The notes: generated by a model from the letters alone, not told the origin. Positions 1 through 9,245 are shown, counted from the stretch's first letter. The stretch is 64,000 bases of DNA from JAHEYG01 sp040403535 (GCA_040403535.1 JBBAKL010000011.1:1-64000); one strand, 5' to 3'. Numbers and translations are program-made.

Positions 1-870
1 CAGGATGCTGATATGAATGTGCTGAATAAACTGGTTCACATCCCTGTGAATGCGGGATTATACGAGGAAGCTGGAGCAAACACAGTTAATGAATTGGCAT
101 TTGCGCTGGCTCATGTGAACGAATATTTTAACTATCTGAATGAAAAGGGAGGTTTAAATAACAAAACCATACACGCCATTTTCTCAATTGGTCCTGATTT
201 TTTTACGGAGATTGCTAAACTTAGAGCTTTCCGAAAATTAATTGCTTTACTTCAGGAGACATATCAAACAAATTTCCCTATACATATTCACGCACAAACA
301 GCACAGCTCGATAAAAGCGCGATGGATATTTATAACAACATGTTACGCACCACAACAGAAGCTATGAGTGCGGTCATTGGTGGCGCGGATAGTTTGAGCG
401 TATTGCCTTATAACGAGGGTTTTTCCGAGGTAAATGATTTCTCGGCACGAATTGCACGTAATCAGCAACTTATTTTAAAGGATGAAAGTTATTTGAATAA
501 AGTAAGTGATATCTCTTCCGGTTCTTATTATATTGAAAGCATTACGGAAGAGCTGGCTCAAAAAGCATGGGAACAATTTAAATCAATCGAAGCGAAGGGT
601 GGTTTTATTGCTTGTTTGAAAAATAATTTCATTCAAACGCTCATATCGGAAGGAGTCAGCACATTAATTCATGAATTGAAAGAAGGAAAACTAACACTGT
701 TAGGTGTAAATAAATTTCAGAACAAGCTGGAAAAGATAGCTTCTGTGCCGGAAGGAAATGTTGCAAAATCCACTAATCCTGAAATTACACCAATTCTTCC
801 GATACGTCTGGCAAAGTCATTTGAAGTTGAAAGTTTTAAGTCTGCAAACCCATTATCAGCATCGAACTAA
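1..870 (+). CDS. mutA: Methylmalonyl-CoA mutase small (beta) subunit, 5'-truncated by window edge
   Basis: Non-catalytic partner of the B12-dependent mutase that interconverts methylmalonyl-CoA and succinyl-CoA in propionate and branched-chain metabolism. The frame is open from base 1, so the gene starts outside the window; about 289 C-terminal residues remain of a subunit usually near 450-620. The fragment covers the second half of the TIM barrel: its HAQT and FSARIARN segments line up with HCQT and FSARIARN in the large subunit just downstream, the expected pseudo-symmetry of the two chains. No DxHxxG cobalamin motif is present, as expected for the small chain. Only 3 nt separate its stop from the mutB start, so the two are co-transcribed and probably translationally coupled. 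Confidence 0.93.
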   Translation, partial: QDADMNVLNKLVHIPVNAGLYEEAGANTVNELAFALAHVNEYFNYLNEKGGLNNKTIHAIFSIGPDFFTEIAKLRAFRKLIALLQETYQTNFPIHIHAQTAQLDKSAMDIYNNMLRTTTEAMSAVIGGADSLSVLPYNEGFSEVNDFSARIARNQQLILKDESYLNKVSDISSGSYYIESITEELAQKAWEQFKSIEAKGGFIACLKNNFIQTLISEGVSTLIHELKEGKLTLLGVNKFQNKLEKIASVPEGNVAKSTNPEITPILPIRLAKSFEVESFKSANPLSASN

Positions 871-873
871 AAT

Positions 874-2997
874 ATGCGTAAAGATTTTTCAAACATAACA
901 TATAAAAGTGTTTCACCCGAGGTGAAAGCAACAGCTTCGGTATTTTCTACCGCAGAGCAAATTGAATTGAAGTCAAATTACACTGCTAATGATATCCAAA
1001 GCCTAGAGCACTTAAATTTTGGCGCAGGCATACCGCCGTTTTTACGCGGACCTTATTCCAGCATGTATGTGCAAAGCCCATGGACCATCCGTCAGTATGC
1101 AGGATTTAGCACGGCTGAAGAAAGCAATGCGTTTTACAGACGAAATTTAGCTGCCGGTCAAAAAGGATTATCGGTAGCCTTTGATTTAGCTACACACCGC
1201 GGATACGATAGTGATCACGAACGTGTAGTGGGTGATGTAGGTAAAGCCGGTGTTGCTATCGACAGCATTTTGGATATGAAAGTACTATTTGATCAGATTC
1301 CATTAGATCAAATGAGTGTATCCATGACGATGAATGGCGCTGTGCTGCCAATTTTAGCGTTTTACATAGTTGCCGCAGAGGAGCAGGGCGTTAGTATGGA
1401 TAAATTAAGCGGAACCATTCAAAATGATATTTTGAAGGAATTCATGGTGCGTAACACCTACATTTATCCGCCGGCAGCTTCCATGAAAATTATTGCGGAC
1501 ATATTTGAGTTTACTTCTAAAAATATGCCAAAATTTAATTCTATATCCATTAGTGGTTATCACATGCAAGAAGCAGGTGCCACTGCTGATATTGAATTAG
1601 CATACACTTTGGCAGATGGACTGGAATACATACGTACCGGAATAAAAGCGGGTTTAGATATTGATGCGTTTGCGCCACGTTTGTCTTTTTTCTGGGCGAT
1701 TGGCATGAATCATTTTATGGAGATTGCCAAAATGAGAGCGGCCCGCATGTTATGGGCCAAAATGGTAAAGCAATTTAATCCGAAGTCAGCGAAATCAATG
1801 GCATTGCGTACACATTGTCAAACCAGCGGCTGGAGTTTAACGGAGCAAGATCCATTTAACAATGTAGCGCGAACTTGTATCGAAGCATTAGCGGCAGCTA
1901 TGGGCCATACACAAAGTTTGCATACTAATGCATTGGATGAAGCCATTGCTTTGCCAACCGATTTTAGCGCACGAATTGCGCGTAATACACAAATCTATTT
2001 ACAGCAAGAAACTAATATTTGTAAAGTAGTTGATCCTTGGGCCGGTTCATACTACATTGAATATTTAACTAACGAGATTGCGCATAAAGCTTGGGCTTTA
2101 ATTCAGGAAGTTGAAGAGTTAGGAGGTATGGCAAAGGCCATTGAGACAGGTATTCCGAAAATGCGTATTGAAGAAGCAGCTGCGCGTAAACAAGCACGTA
2201 TTGATAGTGGTAAAGACATTATTGTAGGTGTTAACGCATTTACTACTGATGAAAAAACCAATATCGAAATTTTAGAAGTTGACAATACAAAAGTTCGTCA
2301 GCAACAATTAGAACGTTTAAACAAATTAAAAGCAGAGCGTAATAATACAGACGTGGAAAAAGCTTTATTAGCTTTAACGGAAGCGGCTCAAACCGGCAAG
2401 GGTAATTTATTAGCTCTAGCAATTGAAGCAGCAAAAGTAAGAGCAACGCTTGGTGAAATTTCATTTGCATTGGAGGAAGTATATGGCCGTTATAAGGCCA
2501 ACATTCGTTCAATTGCAGGTGTATATAGTAAGGAAATTAGTATGGATAAAGATTTTGCAAAAGCCCGCGAACTAGCAGATAAGTTTGCAGAACAGGAAGG
2601 CAGAAGACCACGAATCATGATAGCTAAAATGGGACAAGACGGACATGATCGTGGCGCAAAAGTAATTGCAACAAGTTTTGCCGACATGGGATTTGATGTG
2701 GATATTGGTCCGTTATTTCAAACGCCTGCAGAGGCTGCAAAACAAGCTGTAGAAAACGATGTGCATATTCTTGGTGTAAGTAGCTTAGCGGCAGGACATA
2801 AAACATTGGTTCCGCAAGTAATAGATGAATTAAAGAAATTTGGACGCGGTGACATTATGGTGGTAGCAGGTGGAGTAATTCCACAACAGGATTACGATTT
2901 CCTGTTTAATGCAGGAGTAAGTTTTGTTTTTGGTCCGGGAACAGTTATTGCAAAAAGTGCACAGGAAATATTAAATAAGCTTACGAAAAACTCTTAG
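874..2997 (+). CDS. mutB: Methylmalonyl-CoA mutase large (alpha) subunit
   Basis: Catalytic, adenosylcobalamin-binding subunit. The first ~530 of 707 residues form the substrate-binding TIM barrel, with the family signatures RTHCQTSGWSLT and FSARIARN. A Rossmann-like B12 domain fills the C-terminus. The DxHxxG motif is intact at D589-G594, with H591 as the predicted lower-axial ligand to cobalt. Length matches the family (about 710-730). The ATG at 874 gives the usual short polar N-terminus. With metH downstream this makes two B12-dependent enzymes in 8 kb. No MeaB/ArgK chaperone or epimerase gene lies in the window. Confidence 0.97.
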   Translation: MRKDFSNITYKSVSPEVKATASVFSTAEQIELKSNYTANDIQSLEHLNFGAGIPPFLRGPYSSMYVQSPWTIRQYAGFSTAEESNAFYRRNLAAGQKGLSVAFDLATHRGYDSDHERVVGDVGKAGVAIDSILDMKVLFDQIPLDQMSVSMTMNGAVLPILAFYIVAAEEQGVSMDKLSGTIQNDILKEFMVRNTYIYPPAASMKIIADIFEFTSKNMPKFNSISISGYHMQEAGATADIELAYTLADGLEYIRTGIKAGLDIDAFAPRLSFFWAIGMNHFMEIAKMRAARMLWAKMVKQFNPKSAKSMALRTHCQTSGWSLTEQDPFNNVARTCIEALAAAMGHTQSLHTNALDEAIALPTDFSARIARNTQIYLQQETNICKVVDPWAGSYYIEYLTNEIAHKAWALIQEVEELGGMAKAIETGIPKMRIEEAAARKQARIDSGKDIIVGVNAFTTDEKTNIEILEVDNTKVRQQQLERLNKLKAERNNTDVEKALLALTEAAQTGKGNLLALAIEAAKVRATLGEISFALEEVYGRYKANIRSIAGVYSKEISMDKDFAKARELADKFAEQEGRRPRIMIAKMGQDGHDRGAKVIATSFADMGFDVDIGPLFQTPAEAAKQAVENDVHILGVSSLAAGHKTLVPQVIDELKKFGRGDIMVVAGGVIPQQDYDFLFNAGVSFVFGPGTVIAKSAQEILNKLTKNS

Positions 2998-3019
2998 TTC
3001 ATATTAAATAATTTTTTGA

Positions 3020-3503
3020 GCGGTTTAATAAAAAAATTATATTCTATTTATTTCTTCAATCAGAATATACTGAGCGCAAGAAGAAAATATAATTCTCTCT
3101 GCCAGTTAATTGCTAAAATAGCATTAAACCGTTTGGCTATTGGATATAATAAAGATCTTACTGCAAATATATCGGTGGTTTAGATTCTGCCATGTATTAG
3201 TTTCTGCGTTCAACCGAATTAATGATAAAAGCAAAACACATGAAAGATTCAGTTATTGGGCAAATGAATTTGGGCATGTTGCTGAGTGAAAAAAGAGATA
3301 ATGTAGATTCCATCAATTGTTATAAAGATTAAAAAACATTGTAGAACTTTTACTAAAGAGGATGCAACTCAAATTAGCGGAATAATTGCCACAAAATTAA
3401 AAAACCTAAAACAATAAAAGCCGAATTGGAAACTGAATTTAAAAACCGGAAAAGGAATATTGAAGAGGATGATGATGTTTGCGTTATTGGCGTGAAAATT
3501 TAA
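3020..3503 (+). pseudogene. Decayed remnant of a TPR / SpoIIE-type (PP2C) phosphatase gene
   Basis: No intact gene lies between mutB and the next CDS, but broken coding pieces do. At 3222-3332 a 36-codon frame reads like a tetratricopeptide helix pair (SVIGQMNLGMLLSEK...INCYK). At 3417-3503, in another frame, about 28 codons end in DDDVCVIGVKI-stop, the typical last strand of SpoIIE-domain phosphatases. The intact phosphatase at 36709-37563 ends in DDMCVMGIKL. Stops and frame changes separate the pieces. The most economical reading is a TPR-plus-SpoIIE signalling gene lost by mutation. The left limit is a guess, and the remnant's stop overlaps the 3' end of the convergent gene. Confidence 0.5.
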
Positions 3504-3928
3504 CTGGTGTGATCACTGACAATCACCCATTCTCCTTTAATTTTTTTCCACAATAAGGAATAATACCCTCCAACTTCTTTATCCTTCTTTTTAATCTGCC
3601 AGTGACCTATTACGTAAACGGAAGTTAGTGATAGCTGCTCAACATTATAATTAACGAAGGTTAATGTACCCATTGCTTCTTTATCGGGATAACTCTTTTT
3701 GTAGTTGGCTAATGTCTGTTTCCAGCCATAGGTAATACCTTTGCTGCCAATAAACATCAGGCTATCGTTGTTCCAATAATGCTTCATATAAGCCTCCAGG
3801 TCAAAATTATTCCAGGCCTGCTCTTGCTTTTTCATGTTTTCCATTACTTCTTTCGCGGCATTTAGCTTTTGTGATTTAGCAGAGATCAAAAGCATACAAA
3901 AGGATAGGGTCAATAACAGATTTTTCAT
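3500..3928 (-). CDS. Secreted NTF2-like (SnoaL/DUF4440-type) protein
   Basis: 142 residues. The N-terminal ~19 form a signal peptide (basic start, then LLLTLSFCMLLISA), so the product is exported. The rest has the NTF2-like cone-fold pattern: an N-terminal helix with EQAWNNFDLEAYMKHYW, a segment of the F-x-G-x-x-G type (MFIGSKGITYGW), and C-terminal strands with GGYYSLLWKKIKGEWVIVSDH. DUF4440 proteins of this size are common in Bacteroidota and have no uniform function, so no substrate is assigned. The gene stands alone, convergent with mutB and its decayed neighbour, and divergent from metH. Confidence 0.75.
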   Translation of the reverse strand: MKNLLLTLSFCMLLISAKSQKLNAAKEVMENMKKQEQAWNNFDLEAYMKHYWNNDSLMFIGSKGITYGWKQTLANYKKSYPDKEAMGTLTFVNYNVEQLSLTSVYVIGHWQIKKKDKEVGGYYSLLWKKIKGEWVIVSDHTS

Positions 3929-3955
3929 GGTTTTACCGAAATAATCACTAAAGTA

Positions 3956-3989
3956 TTGAATTTATCCATATAAAAATTCATTATCTTTG
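3956..3989 (+). promoter_or_regulatory. Predicted Bacteroidota promoter for the metH leader
   Basis: TATCTTTG at 3982-3989 fits the -7 consensus TAnnTTTG, and a TTG at 3956-3958 lies 23 bp upstream, inside the usual -33/-7 spacing range. Transcription would start a few bases before the riboswitch P1 stem at 4007, as expected for a leader-controlled gene. Confidence 0.55.
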
Positions 3990-4006
3990 CACCAGTTCTT
4001 TACAAA

Positions 4007-4168
4007 GCTTATTACGAAAGGCAGAGGGACACGCCCTGTGAAGCCTTACCAACCCTTAAAGATTTTACATTAAGTATTTACAGGAATTTCTGTAAAAACT
4101 GATAAATACGTTTAGCTGATAAGAAGGTGGGAAATCGTGTTCGGGTTAATGACCTGAAGCAAATAAGC
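4007..4168 (+). ncRNA. SAM-I riboswitch aptamer controlling metH
   Basis: The conserved SAM-I core is visible: an AGAGGGA-type segment with GCCC and GAAGCC at 4021-4045, CCAACCC, then GAAGGTG and the CGGGTTAATGACCTGAAGC block near 4122-4160. P1 closes perfectly: GCTTATT (4007-4013) with AATAAGC (4162-4168). P3/P4 arms are somewhat variant from the Firmicutes type. SAM binding should stabilise P1 and allow the downstream terminator to form, lowering MetH when S-adenosylmethionine is plentiful. Confidence 0.88.
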
Positions 4169-4206
4169 CGGAATTTAGTTAGTTAATTTAAAATAATCAT
4201 ACAACT

Positions 4207-4245
4207 AATCCCTTCCGGTATAAACAGAAGGGATTTTTTATTTTT
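4207..4245 (+). terminator. Riboswitch expression platform: intrinsic terminator before metH
   Basis: Perfect 9-bp stem AATCCCTTC (4207-4215) / GAAGGGATT (4227-4235) with an 11-nt loop, followed by a T-rich tract to 4245, six bases before the metH ATG. A competing antiterminator is visible: CCGGAA (4168-4173), which shares its first base with the 3' strand of P1, can pair with TTCCGG (4213-4218), which takes bases from the terminator stem. Ligand binding therefore selects termination. Confidence 0.85.
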
Positions 4246-4250
4246 ATACT

Positions 4251-7200
4251 ATGCATACGATTGAAAAAGAATTGGAGAAAAGAATACTGGTAATTGATGG
4301 CGCTATGGGCACCATGATACAACAGTATAAATTAGAAGAAAAAGATTACAGGGGCAAGCGCTTTACCGACTGGCATAAGGATTTAAAAGGAAATAACGAT
4401 TTGTTATCCATAACCCAGCCACAAATTATTAAAGCGATTCATAAAGAATATTTAAAAGCCGGTGCCGATATTATCGAAACCAATACATTTAGTGGTACTA
4501 GTATCGCTATGGCTGATTATGATATGCAGGACTTAGTGTACGAATTAAATTATGAATCAGCTAAAATTGCAAAGTCAGCAATTGATGAGTTTAATAAGGA
4601 ATTTCCGGATAAGGCATATACTCCCAAGTTTGTGGCCGGATCGATTGGGCCCACAAACCGCACGCTTTCTATTTCACCAAATGTAAATGATCCGGGCTAT
4701 AGAGCCATTACTTTTGATGAACTGGTTGAATCCTATACCGAACAAGTGCGTGGTTTGGTTGACGGAGGTTCTGATTTATTATTGATTGAAACAATTTTTG
4801 ATACACTCAACGCAAAAGCAGCATTATTCGCTATTGAGAGCTATTGCGAGAAAATAAACAAAGTGATGCCGGTGATGGTATCAGGAACGATTACCGATGC
4901 CAGCGGAAGAACCTTATCGGGCCAAACTACCGAGGCTTTTTTAAATTCAGTTTCACACGTTAAATTATTAAGTGTTGGATTAAATTGCGCTTTAGGGGCA
5001 AAGGATATGCGTCCGTATTTGGAAGAACTTTCCAATAAAGCGCCATTTTTTATAAGCGCTTATCCGAATGCCGGTTTACCAAATCAGTTCGGAGAATATG
5101 ATCAGGATGCACACGAAATGGGGCATCAGATAGAAGACTTTTTAAAAGCAGGATTTTTAAATATTGTAGGAGGTTGCTGCGGCACTACTCCCGATCACAT
5201 TCGCGAAATTGCAACTATTGCTGCTAAGAGTAAACCACGTGTAAAACCACAACCTGATACATTAATGCATTTGAGCGGTTTGGAACCGGTTACTTTACGT
5301 CCTGAAAGTAATTTCATGAATGTAGGTGAGCGAACCAATGTTACCGGTTCAAAAAAGTTTGCTAAGTTAATCATTGATGAAAAATACGAGGAAGCCTTGG
5401 CTGTAGCGCGTGATCAAGTAGAAGGCGGCGCACAGGTAATTGATGTAAACATGGATGAAGGTATGTTAGATGCTGAAAAGGCCATGGTTACCTTTTTGAA
5501 TTTAATTGCTTCTGAACCGGATATTGCTCGAGTGCCTGTTATGATCGACTCCTCAAAATGGAGTGTAATTGAGGCGGGATTAAAGTGTTTACAAGGTAAA
5601 GGTATTGTTAACTCCATATCATTAAAAGAAGGCGAACAAAAGTTTATTGAACAAGCAAATACCGTTAAAAAATATGGCGCTTCTATAATTGTGATGGCAT
5701 TTGATGAAGTTGGTCAGGCGGATACTTTGCAACGACGTATAGATATTTGTAAACGCGCATACGATATATTAGTAAACAAAGTTAATTTCCCTCCACAGGA
5801 TATCATTTTTGATCCTAATATTTTCCCTGTTGCAACAGGAATGGAAGAACATCGCCGCAACGCATTAGATTTCTTTTTGGCTACGAAGTGGATTAAAGAA
5901 AATTTACCTCACGCAAAAGTAAGCGGAGGGGTAAGCAACGTTAGTTTTTCTTTTAGAGGAAACGACACTGTTCGCGAAGCCATACACGCTGCATTCTTAT
6001 ATCATGCCGTAAAGCATGGTATGGACATGGGTATTGTTAATCCGAGTATGCTGCAGATTTACGATGATGTTCCAAAGGATTTGCTGGAGCTTGTGGAAGA
6101 TGTATTGTTGGACAGAAGAGATGATGCAACGGAGCGATTAATCGCAAAAGCAGAAGAGCTGAAAGGAAAAGGAAAAGCCAAGGACGAAAAAAATGAAGAA
6201 TGGCGCAAAGGCACCGTGCGAGAGCGATTAACGTACGCTTTAGTGAAAGGAATTACTGATTATATTGACGCGGATGTTGAGGAATGTCGTAAACAATACG
6301 ACAAAACCTTGTCGGTGATTGAAGGCCCTCTTATGGACGGTATGAATGTGGTTGGCGATTTATTTGGCAGCGGAAAAATGTTTTTGCCGCAGGTTGTAAA
6401 AAGCGCACGTGTAATGAAAAAAGCAGTGGCGTATTTATTACCATATTTGGAGGAAGAAAAAAAGGCGAGTGGTGTTACTCAGAAAAATAATGGCAAAGTA
6501 TTATTAGCTACAGTTAAAGGTGATGTACACGATATTGGTAAAAACATTGTAGGGGTTGTAATGGCTTGCAACAATTTTGAAATTATTGATTTGGGCGTTA
6601 TGGTGCCTGCTGATAAAATATTGGAAACAGCAAAGAAAGAAAATGTTGACATAATTGGATTGAGCGGTTTAATAACACCGTCGCTTGATGAAATGGTGCA
6701 TGTGGCAAAAGAAATGGAGCGACAAGGATTTACAACGCCTCTATTAATTGGTGGCGCTACTACATCACGCGTACATACTGCGGTTAAAATAGCACCACAT
6801 TACTCTCATCCGGTTGTTCATGTTAACGATGCTAGTAAAAGTATTCCTGTCGTACAAAATTTAATTAGTAAAGATTTAAAGGCTGCTTTTGCTGAAGATG
6901 TGAATAAAGATTACGAACGCATTCGTGAACAAAACAAAAATGCGCAAGGTCAAAACAAATTTATTTCTATTGCAGAAGCCCGTACAAATAAATTTGCCAT
7001 TGATTGGAGTAAAGAAGAAATTGTAAAGCCAAAATATTTAGGTAACAAAGTATTTAATGATTACAGCTTAAAGGAAATAGCTGAATATATTGACTGGACA
7101 CCATTCTTTCACAGTTGGGAAATGAAAGGATCGTATCCAAAAATTCTGGATGATAAGGAACGAGGAGCGGAAGCAAGAAAATTGTTTAATGATGCTCAAA

Positions 7201-7934
7201 CCATGTTGTCAAAAATCATTGATGAGAAATGGCTAAAAGCTAATGCTGTGATCGGTATTTATCCTGCCAATACAATTAATGAAGATGATATTGAAGTATT
7301 AGCTGAAAATGGTAAAGATATAAAAGCCGTTTTTCATGGCATACGTCAGCAAACCAAGAAACCTGCCGGACAATTTAATACGGCTTTATCTGATTTTATT
7401 GCACCAAAAACAAGCGGCAAAACAGATTATGTAGGCGCATTTGCGTTAACTACAGGTATTGGAATAGATGAACATGTTGCTCGATTTGAGAAGGACCATG
7501 ATGATTATAATGCTATTATGTTGAAAGCACTAGCCGACCGATTGGCCGAGGCTTTTGCAGAATTAATGCACAAAAAAGTAAGAACTGAACTTTGGGGCTC
7601 TTCACTAGACGAAAATTTAACCAATGAACAATTAATAAAAGAAGAATACGCGGGTATTCGTCCGGCTCCGGGCTATCCGGCTCAACCCGATCATACTGAA
7701 AAGAATACGATTTGGAAGCTCCTGGATGTTGAGAAAACAACCGGAATAACTTTAACAGAAAGTTTAGCAATGGTTCCAACTGCTGCTGTTAGCGGATTGT
7801 ATATTGCTAATAGTAACTCACATTATTTTGGTATAGGTAAAATTTCTAAGGATCAGGTTGAAGATTATGCCAAGAGAAAAGGTATAGCTGTAACTGTGGC
7901 CGAAAAATGGCTGGGTACAGTATTAGGGTATTAG
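4251..7934 (+). CDS. metH: Cobalamin-dependent methionine synthase
   Basis: Transfers methyl from 5-methyltetrahydrofolate to homocysteine through methylcobalamin. All four modules are present in 1,227 residues, the classical full length. The homocysteine barrel (about 1-325) has zinc ligands C246, C309 and C310 (GGCCGT). The pterin-binding barrel spans about 345-620. The cap and B12 domain carry DVHDIGKN with H760 as the cobalt ligand. The reactivation (AdoMet-binding) domain spans about 900-1227, with RPAPGYPAQPDH. Bacteroidota often split MetH into separate proteins; here it is a single chain. It is preceded by a SAM-I riboswitch and terminator and has no operon partner in the window (no metF next door). 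Confidence 0.98.
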   Translation: MHTIEKELEKRILVIDGAMGTMIQQYKLEEKDYRGKRFTDWHKDLKGNNDLLSITQPQIIKAIHKEYLKAGADIIETNTFSGTSIAMADYDMQDLVYELNYESAKIAKSAIDEFNKEFPDKAYTPKFVAGSIGPTNRTLSISPNVNDPGYRAITFDELVESYTEQVRGLVDGGSDLLLIETIFDTLNAKAALFAIESYCEKINKVMPVMVSGTITDASGRTLSGQTTEAFLNSVSHVKLLSVGLNCALGAKDMRPYLEELSNKAPFFISAYPNAGLPNQFGEYDQDAHEMGHQIEDFLKAGFLNIVGGCCGTTPDHIREIATIAAKSKPRVKPQPDTLMHLSGLEPVTLRPESNFMNVGERTNVTGSKKFAKLIIDEKYEEALAVARDQVEGGAQVIDVNMDEGMLDAEKAMVTFLNLIASEPDIARVPVMIDSSKWSVIEAGLKCLQGKGIVNSISLKEGEQKFIEQANTVKKYGASIIVMAFDEVGQADTLQRRIDICKRAYDILVNKVNFPPQDIIFDPNIFPVATGMEEHRRNALDFFLATKWIKENLPHAKVSGGVSNVSFSFRGNDTVREAIHAAFLYHAVKHGMDMGIVNPSMLQIYDDVPKDLLELVEDVLLDRRDDATERLIAKAEELKGKGKAKDEKNEEWRKGTVRERLTYALVKGITDYIDADVEECRKQYDKTLSVIEGPLMDGMNVVGDLFGSGKMFLPQVVKSARVMKKAVAYLLPYLEEEKKASGVTQKNNGKVLLATVKGDVHDIGKNIVGVVMACNNFEIIDLGVMVPADKILETAKKENVDIIGLSGLITPSLDEMVHVAKEMERQGFTTPLLIGGATTSRVHTAVKIAPHYSHPVVHVNDASKSIPVVQNLISKDLKAAFAEDVNKDYERIREQNKNAQGQNKFISIAEARTNKFAIDWSKEEIVKPKYLGNKVFNDYSLKEIAEYIDWTPFFHSWEMKGSYPKILDDKERGAEARKLFNDAQTMLSKIIDEKWLKANAVIGIYPANTINEDDIEVLAENGKDIKAVFHGIRQQTKKPAGQFNTALSDFIAPKTSGKTDYVGAFALTTGIGIDEHVARFEKDHDDYNAIMLKALADRLAEAFAELMHKKVRTELWGSSLDENLTNEQLIKEEYAGIRPAPGYPAQPDHTEKNTIWKLLDVEKTTGITLTESLAMVPTAAVSGLYIANSNSHYFGIGKISKDQVEDYAKRKGIAVTVAEKWLGTVLGY

Positions 7935-8234
7935 GAAATATTTACTTAAATTAAGTAAACAAATACTTTATTACACCAATAGTGGGTGATCTTCTGTTGT
8001 GTGTCTAAAATTAAAAATAAACTTTCTTCTGGGTTTTAGAGGATTCGCCCGTAAGATTCATGTTGGTTTCCGACAACGATAAAATTTTATCGGTTAAATT
8101 GTAATCTTCAAATTCTTTATATAAAAGAAAGAGTTGTTCTCCGGCGATGTAATATATGGCTTTATAAAGAGCATAATACGAGAAGTATTTTTGTCAAATT
8201 CAAAAAAGAAGGGGCCTCAGGAATTTATTAATAG
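7935..8234. other. metH 3' intergenic region with a perfect palindrome
   Basis: Just after the metH stop, TTTACTTAA (7941-7949) and TTAAGTAAA (7951-7959) form a 9-bp perfect inverted repeat around a single A. It has no following T-tract, so it is not a good intrinsic terminator. The rest of the gap holds the minus-strand remnant listed separately and then the bidirectional terminator at 8235. Nothing else was recognised. Confidence 0.4.
8011..8193 (-). pseudogene. C-terminal remnant of an unidentified protein gene
   Basis: The minus strand reads 60 codons ending at a stop at 8013-8011, with amino-acid usage like real protein (segments YYALYKAIYYIAGEQ and LLYKEFEDYNLTDK, then a polar tail). 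There is no start codon at its head, and an in-frame stop sits just upstream at 8196-8194. A second frame just upstream (FFEFDKN) would join it after a frameshift. It looks like the tail of a broken gene, family unknown. A chance open frame is possible. Confidence 0.3.
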
Positions 8235-8268
8235 AAAAGAGCCGTTTTATCAATAAAACGGCTCTTTT
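8235..8268. terminator. Strong bidirectional intrinsic terminator
   Basis: A 16-bp perfect stem AAAAGAGCCGTTTTAT (8235-8250) / ATAAAACGGCTCTTTT (8253-8268), with A-tracts on one side and T-tracts on the other. It lies 4 nt downstream of the last gene of the PadR/GldL-like operon (minus strand) and can also stop readthrough from metH. Confidence 0.88.
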
Positions 8269-8271
8269 TAT

Positions 8272-9240
8272 TTAATTAATCATTTCACCCTCTATCAAAC
8301 GAACATTGCTTTGTATTCTTGCCAAGAAATCAAGCATAAATGCCACCGAGTAATTATTGAATTCACGTTGTTCCCATGCACTTCCTTCCGCAAAGACACC
8401 ATAAATATCTTTATCGCCGGTATAAAATAACTGGGATACTAATTCGGATAATTCGGGAGGAATGTTTTTATCAGATAAAACAACATTACGAAAGGTGTCA
8501 ATTTTTTCTTTTAAATGACTACTGCCTTTTGGTCCTTCGTCACTTAGAAACACAAAGCGCACTGCCTCACGGTTATCAAGCCCGGCAATCTCTTCCGGTT
8601 TATAATTGGCATTAGGGGTATTTCCGTTGCACATATTTTCACCGGCTGCAGATAGTAATTGGCACTTTAGATCGTTTACATAATTGTAAAGATCGTTGGC
8701 CGACTGACTTATCTGATTTTTACTTTCCTTATTGGAATGATAATAGTTGGCCTCGTTATCGTATAGGTTTACTGAGGATACAGCTGATGAAACCACTTGT
8801 TTACTTACGGTAAGGGCTAAGAAAACACTGAATACCGCTAAAAAAGTTAATCCAAGTACTATTCCCAAAAAGTTTTTATTACCTGCTTTTTCTTCATCCC
8901 TTGTATAGTACAAGTAGGCGGGGAAAAAGAGAACAAAAGGAAGCAGAATACCAAGGAGTAAAAAGACGGAGGCTCCCGGCCAATGCATCACTTTAAACAA
9001 CACTCCCATGATGCAAATAAAGAATACAATGAATGAGATAATGTGTAAGGTTTTGTATTTCTTAAATGGCATTAGGTCGTAGTTGTTTTTTAAGCCAAGT
9101 GGTAAGAAAATGAAACTAAATAAAAATACTGAACTCACTAATAATATGCTGGCTCCCGGCCAATGCATTACTTTAAACATGCAGCCTAACATCATCGTAA
9201 TGATGCTAATTATACCGCTTATATAAACTGATTTTTTCAT
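8272..9240 (-). CDS. GldL/GldM-like fusion membrane protein (two GldL-type hairpins)
   Basis: 322 residues, function unknown. Two 60-residue modules each consist of a membrane helix, the loop FKVMHWPGA (residues 22-30 and 82-90), then a second membrane helix. This loop is the signature of GldL, the multi-helix stator of the T9SS/gliding motor. A fifth helix follows and ends in LALTVSKQVV (141-150), closely matching the exit of the GldM membrane helix (LALNVSKEVL). The C-terminal ~170 residues look like the first periplasmic GldM domain (LKEKIDTFR, then WEQREF near 289 and a final helix). Positions matching the GldL motor Glu and GldM Arg appear to be replaced by hydrophobic residues. It is last in the operon, 5 nt after its 474-residue paralogue. 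Confidence 0.7.
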   Translation of the reverse strand: MKKSVYISGIISIITMMLGCMFKVMHWPGASILLVSSVFLFSFIFLPLGLKNNYDLMPFKKYKTLHIISFIVFFICIMGVLFKVMHWPGASVFLLLGILLPFVLFFPAYLYYTRDEEKAGNKNFLGIVLGLTFLAVFSVFLALTVSKQVVSSAVSSVNLYDNEANYYHSNKESKNQISQSANDLYNYVNDLKCQLLSAAGENMCNGNTPNANYKPEEIAGLDNREAVRFVFLSDEGPKGSSHLKEKIDTFRNVVLSDKNIPPELSELVSQLFYTGDKDIYGVFAEGSAWEQREFNNYSVAFMLDFLARIQSNVRLIEGEMIN

Positions 9241-9245
9241 AAATA

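Noticed and set aside
2103..2806. Overlapping minus-strand open frames inside mutB
   Set aside because: They are shadows of the mutB frame with no domain or start context.
7941..7959. Palindrome after metH as an intrinsic terminator
   Set aside because: No T-tract follows, and the A/T-only stem is weak.
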